Assembly: GCA_047972145.1 (NCBI GenBank)
Contig: JBKEAI010000228.1
Location: 1-24,708, forward strand
Direction: 5' to 3'
DNA: 24,708 nt
DNA from: JAMLGJ01 sp047972145
GTDB lineage: Bacteria > Actinomycetota > Acidimicrobiia > Acidimicrobiales > Microtrichaceae
Shown here: in pieces, positions 22,454-24,708 of the stretch
How the letters are laid out: every line of letters starts with the position of its first letter
How positions within the stretch are numbered: the stretch's first letter is position 1
Notes under the pieces: generated by a model
What the model saw: only the letters and a program-made list of their open reading frames with translations
Database searches by the model: none
What the model was told of the DNA's origin: nothing
Made by a program: the position numbers and the translations under genes

Positions 22454-23652
22454 GTGCTCGCACCACCGGAGGAGACCCCACGGTGTTTCCCGAGGACCGT
22501 TCCCCCCACCCCGTGGGTCCACCACCGTCGGGGGACCACACGGAGGTGCACGCCGCCCGCGACAGCGGCCAGGACGTGATCGTGAAGGTGGCGCCCCACG
22601 CACTTCGACCCAGACTCCAGCGCGAGGCGGAGGTTCTGGGGCGGCTGTCCGACCAGCGGGTCGTGACCGTGGTCGGGATCACCGAGGGTCCGGATCACGA
22701 CGAGTTGACGACACTTCGGCACGGCAGCATCACCCTCGGCGACGCCGGCCTTCTCGACAGTATGAGACGCGGGGCCGCACTCGTGTCGTTCTGCGATGCT
22801 CTGGCCGGGATCCACGGTGCCGGCTGGGCCCACGGAGGTCTCGAGGCCTCACATGTGCTGCTCGATGACACCGACGAGGCCCGGCTGTGCTCGGTTGGTG
22901 GGGCCACCGAGGTCGGGACGGCTTCGGCAGCGGTGCTCGCGGACGACAGGGATGCTCTCGCGCGGATCGTCGATTCGGTGCTGCGGTGCCCGGGCAGCTT
23001 CGAGACCAGGGCACAGCGGCGTGCATGGAACCGCACCTCCACACGGGCACTGCGCGCTCTGGCGGCCAAGCGCGGCCTACTCGACGCGTCCGCCATGGCG
23101 AACCTGCTCCGGCGAGCAGGCCTTCCCGGAACCGACGCCCCGGCCGGACCCGATCGGGCCGCGGTGAAGCGTGTACCGCGTCGAGCCGCGCGCGGTCGAT
23201 TGTCGGAGATCACCCGAAGGGCCCTGGGCGCGCGGGTACGACGCACGTTGGTATTCGCCGCCGTTCCCCTTGCCCTTTTGGGCGGAGCGCTCTTGGCGCG
23301 TGCGCTGGGCGGGCCGCCTGGTGCACACGACATGGAGTGCGCGGCAGACATCTCCGGGATGCTCGTCGACTGCGGTGACATCACGATCGACGACAACGTG
23401 GTGACCGCCGGGGGGACACGCCTGGAGGTCGGAGAACCCGGTGATGTGCTCGACGTCGGCGACTGGAACTGCAATGGCCGCGCTTCGGTCGTGTTGCTGA
23501 GACCCTCTACCGGTGAGCTGTGGGAGTTCACCCGATGGGCGAGTCCTGAGGATCAGACAGAGGCATCGCTCGTGGGTACCTTCACCGGAGCGCTCGACCT
23601 CGCCGAGCCCGACGTCGAGTGCAGCTACCCCGACGTGGTCCTCGGAGGATGA
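22450..23652 (+). CDS. Membrane pseudokinase-like protein with FG-GAP-like external domain
   Basis: 400 residues; GTG 22450 overlaps the upstream stop as GTGA. Residues about 30-225 resemble a Ser/Thr kinase domain: V-I-V-K-V-A with K46 at the ATP-binding Lys position and E59/E61 in the next helix. The catalytic loop reads H-G-G-L-E-A-S-H-V-L-L (128-138) where active kinases have H-G-D-L-K-x-x-N, so catalytic D, K and N are G130, E132 and H135. The DFG position reads S-V-G (148-150). No Gly-rich loop is evident. One helix (about 266-286) leads to an external domain with four Cys (297, 308, 341, 391) and V-G-D-W-N-C-N-G-R-A-S-V (336-347), then R-P-S-T-G-E-L-W-E-F, an FG-GAP-like pattern. Probably a non-catalytic sensor or scaffold coupled to the pilus. 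Confidence 0.72.
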   Translation: MSARTTGGDPTVFPEDRSPHPVGPPPSGDHTEVHAARDSGQDVIVKVAPHALRPRLQREAEVLGRLSDQRVVTVVGITEGPDHDELTTLRHGSITLGDAGLLDSMRRGAALVSFCDALAGIHGAGWAHGGLEASHVLLDDTDEARLCSVGGATEVGTASAAVLADDRDALARIVDSVLRCPGSFETRAQRRAWNRTSTRALRALAAKRGLLDASAMANLLRRAGLPGTDAPAGPDRAAVKRVPRRAARGRLSEITRRALGARVRRTLVFAAVPLALLGGALLARALGGPPGAHDMECAADISGMLVDCGDITIDDNVVTAGGTRLEVGEPGDVLDVGDWNCNGRASVVLLRPSTGELWEFTRWASPEDQTEASLVGTFTGALDLAEPDVECSYPDVVLGG

Positions 23653-23654
23653 CG

Positions 23655-24707
23655 ATGACCCCACCGCGCACCGCTACATCGGAGAAACACCGCAGATCCG
23701 TGTCTTCGCTCGTGCGCCTCGCATCGTTCTGCGGGGCATGCATCGCCGCGGCCTGGTTGCTGTGGCGCGTCGGTGGCCCCGCACTCGAGCCCCCTCCGGT
23801 CGAACCGCGCAGTTGGTCGGGTTGGCTAGCAGAGCGCGAAGCGCTCGACGTGATCGCTTCGGTGGCCCGATTGGTCGCCACCGTCGCGCTCGCCTACCTC
23901 GCTTCGGTCACCACCTTCCATGGGCTGGCCTTGTTGGCAGGCAGAGGATCGGGCCCCCGCTCCACCGCTCGCACCACCTCCCGTACCGGCCCCGCTCCAC
24001 TCGGCGCACTTGTCGCGCTCGCAATTCTGGGCAACTCGACAGCAGCGGCAGCGGCCGGCCCGCAGCGGAGGGCCGCCGAAGACGGCCAACCCTCAGGGGC
24101 CCCACCCGTGATGCGGGTGATCGGGGACCCGCAGACCGATGGCACCAGAGTGCGCCGAGATGACGAGCCGACCACTGCCTCCCCATCGACCACTACCTCC
24201 CCATCGATCACTGCCTCCCCATCGATCACCGCCTCCCCATCGACCACTACCTCCCCGTCGAGCACTACTCCCCCGTCGGTGACCGACACCCGATCGGCCT
24301 CTGGTGCTCCACCTGCCACCAGAACACCTGCCACCAGTACACCGTCCGCCGGTGGTTCACCGACCACCGACACCCCGGCCCCGTCGCATTCCGCGCCAGG
24401 TGTCGCCTCCCGATCTCCGGGCGCGGACACCGCCTTGGACGCCGACACTCCAGCGTCCGACGAGGTCGGATCGGCCGGTACGTCGCCGCCGGGTTCACTT
24501 CACCGGATCGACTACACGGTTCGTCCGGGCGACAACTTCTGGGAGATCGCGCGTCGTCGCGTCCAGTTGGGTTCGGACAACGACCCTACCGAGGCGGAGG
24601 TCCGCGACTACTGGGTCGAACTGGTCGGGCTCAACGCCCAACGCCTGGTCGAGCCGGGCAACCCCGACCTGTTGCTCGTCGGTCAGGTCCTCGAACTCCC
24701 TGGATGA
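23655..24707 (+). CDS. Membrane LysM protein of the tad locus
   Basis: 350 residues from ATG 23655, chosen because GGAGG (23644-23648) has six-base spacing; ATG 23649 overlaps the upstream stop but would sit directly on the ribosome site. Helices lie at about 19-38 and 70-95, with a third hydrophobic segment near 115-135. A Ser/Thr/Pro-rich stretch (about 160-275) carries an 18-bp-based repeat. A LysM domain occupies the C-terminus (about 287-349): Y-T-V-R-P-G-D-N-F-W-E-I-A, then N-P-D-L-L-L-V-G-Q-V-L-E-L-P. LysM binds peptidoglycan. The N-terminal layout resembles actinobacterial Tad-locus proteins that join membrane helices to LysM and sometimes a BTAD regulatory domain; none is present here. 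Probably anchors or senses the wall around the pilus. Confidence 0.85.
   Translation: MTPPRTATSEKHRRSVSSLVRLASFCGACIAAAWLLWRVGGPALEPPPVEPRSWSGWLAEREALDVIASVARLVATVALAYLASVTTFHGLALLAGRGSGPRSTARTTSRTGPAPLGALVALAILGNSTAAAAAGPQRRAAEDGQPSGAPPVMRVIGDPQTDGTRVRRDDEPTTASPSTTTSPSITASPSITASPSTTTSPSSTTPPSVTDTRSASGAPPATRTPATSTPSAGGSPTTDTPAPSHSAPGVASRSPGADTALDADTPASDEVGSAGTSPPGSLHRIDYTVRPGDNFWEIARRRVQLGSDNDPTEAEVRDYWVELVGLNAQRLVEPGNPDLLLVGQVLELPG
24171..24278 (+). repeat. Six 18-bp in-frame tandem repeats in the LysM gene
   Basis: Units of accactgcctccccatcg type begin at 24171, 24189, 24207, 24225, 24243 and 24261, with one to a few changes each. They encode six-residue units of the T-T-T-S-P-S / I-T-A-S-P-S kind in the wall-spanning linker. 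The unit is a multiple of three, so copy-number change alters linker length without breaking the frame. Confidence 0.9.
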
Positions 24708-24708
24708 G

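Noticed and set aside
22450..23652. Reading the kinase-like protein as an active PknB-type Ser/Thr kinase
   Set aside because: The catalytic Asp, Lys and Asn positions of the HGDLKxxN loop and the DFG Asp are all replaced in an otherwise intact gene.
1..24708. CRISPR array or insertion sequence
   Set aside because: All tandem repeats found are short, contiguous and mostly in-frame, without spacers. No transposase motif or terminal inverted repeats were seen.

Overview
The window is high-GC bacterial chromosome with tightly packed genes, many GTG starts and start/stop overlaps. The gene families point to Actinomycetota: a primary sigma factor with an acidic spacer, a RecO with four Cys, the block phoH-ybeY-CorC-like-era-uppS-recO, and a secretin-less Tad pilus locus. 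The W-W-x-x-S-D-G-K-W-x-P-P start of the 389-1804 protein suggests class Acidimicrobiia. That placement is inference from family resemblance; no database was searched.

Left part (1-4128). The end of an unrecognised gene is closed by a strong hairpin with a UUCG loop. A plus-strand single-pass membrane protein of unknown function (389-1804) follows, with a long Pro/Gln-rich cytoplasmic part. Convergent to it is a large GT-C-like polytopic membrane protein (1814-3886, minus). Two minus-strand tRNA genes come next: one with anticodon CAT (elongator Met or Ile2) and tRNA-Asn(GTT).

Housekeeping core (4152-15231, nearly all minus). Transcription runs leftward in two groups. glyS-dnaG-rpoD supplies glycyl-tRNA synthetase, primase and the primary sigma factor, and leads into the two tRNAs. 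phoH-ybeY-CorC-like-era-uppS-recO combines RNA/ribosome maturation (PhoH, YbeY, Era), undecaprenyl diphosphate synthesis and recombination repair. A plus-strand Pro/Gly-rich integral membrane protein (8817-9641) sits between the groups; a strong palindromic hairpin separates it from recO. A small excisionase-type HTH protein (14962-15231) lies upstream of phoH. Three of these genes (glyS, phoH, HTH) have a TAnnnT hexamer 7-9 bases before the start codon and no Shine-Dalgarno sequence, which suggests leaderless transcripts.

Right part (15245-24708). After about 0.5 kb with no convincing gene, a plus-strand operon of eleven genes encodes a Tad (Flp, type IVc) pilus machine: CpaB/SAF protein, CpaE/TadZ-like protein, CpaF/TadA ATPase, TadB, TadC, a 57-residue pilin-like peptide, three TadE/TadG-like pseudopilins, a membrane pseudokinase-like protein with an FG-GAP-like extracellular part, and a membrane LysM protein. 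Nearly every junction is an overlap (GTGA, ATGA, TTGA, ATGGCTGA) or a 1-2 base gap. The exception is a 68-base gap with a 17-bp tandem repeat just before the pilin-like gene. No prepilin peptidase is present in the window.

The most unusual features are in this operon. The CpaE-like protein lacks both P-loop lysines. The kinase-like protein has lost the catalytic Asp, the Asn and the DFG motif but keeps the ATP-site Lys. Together with the LysM protein they suggest a sensing or anchoring module built into the pilus apparatus. Short in-frame tandem repeats recur throughout the window in linkers of envelope proteins and in the sigma factor spacer.
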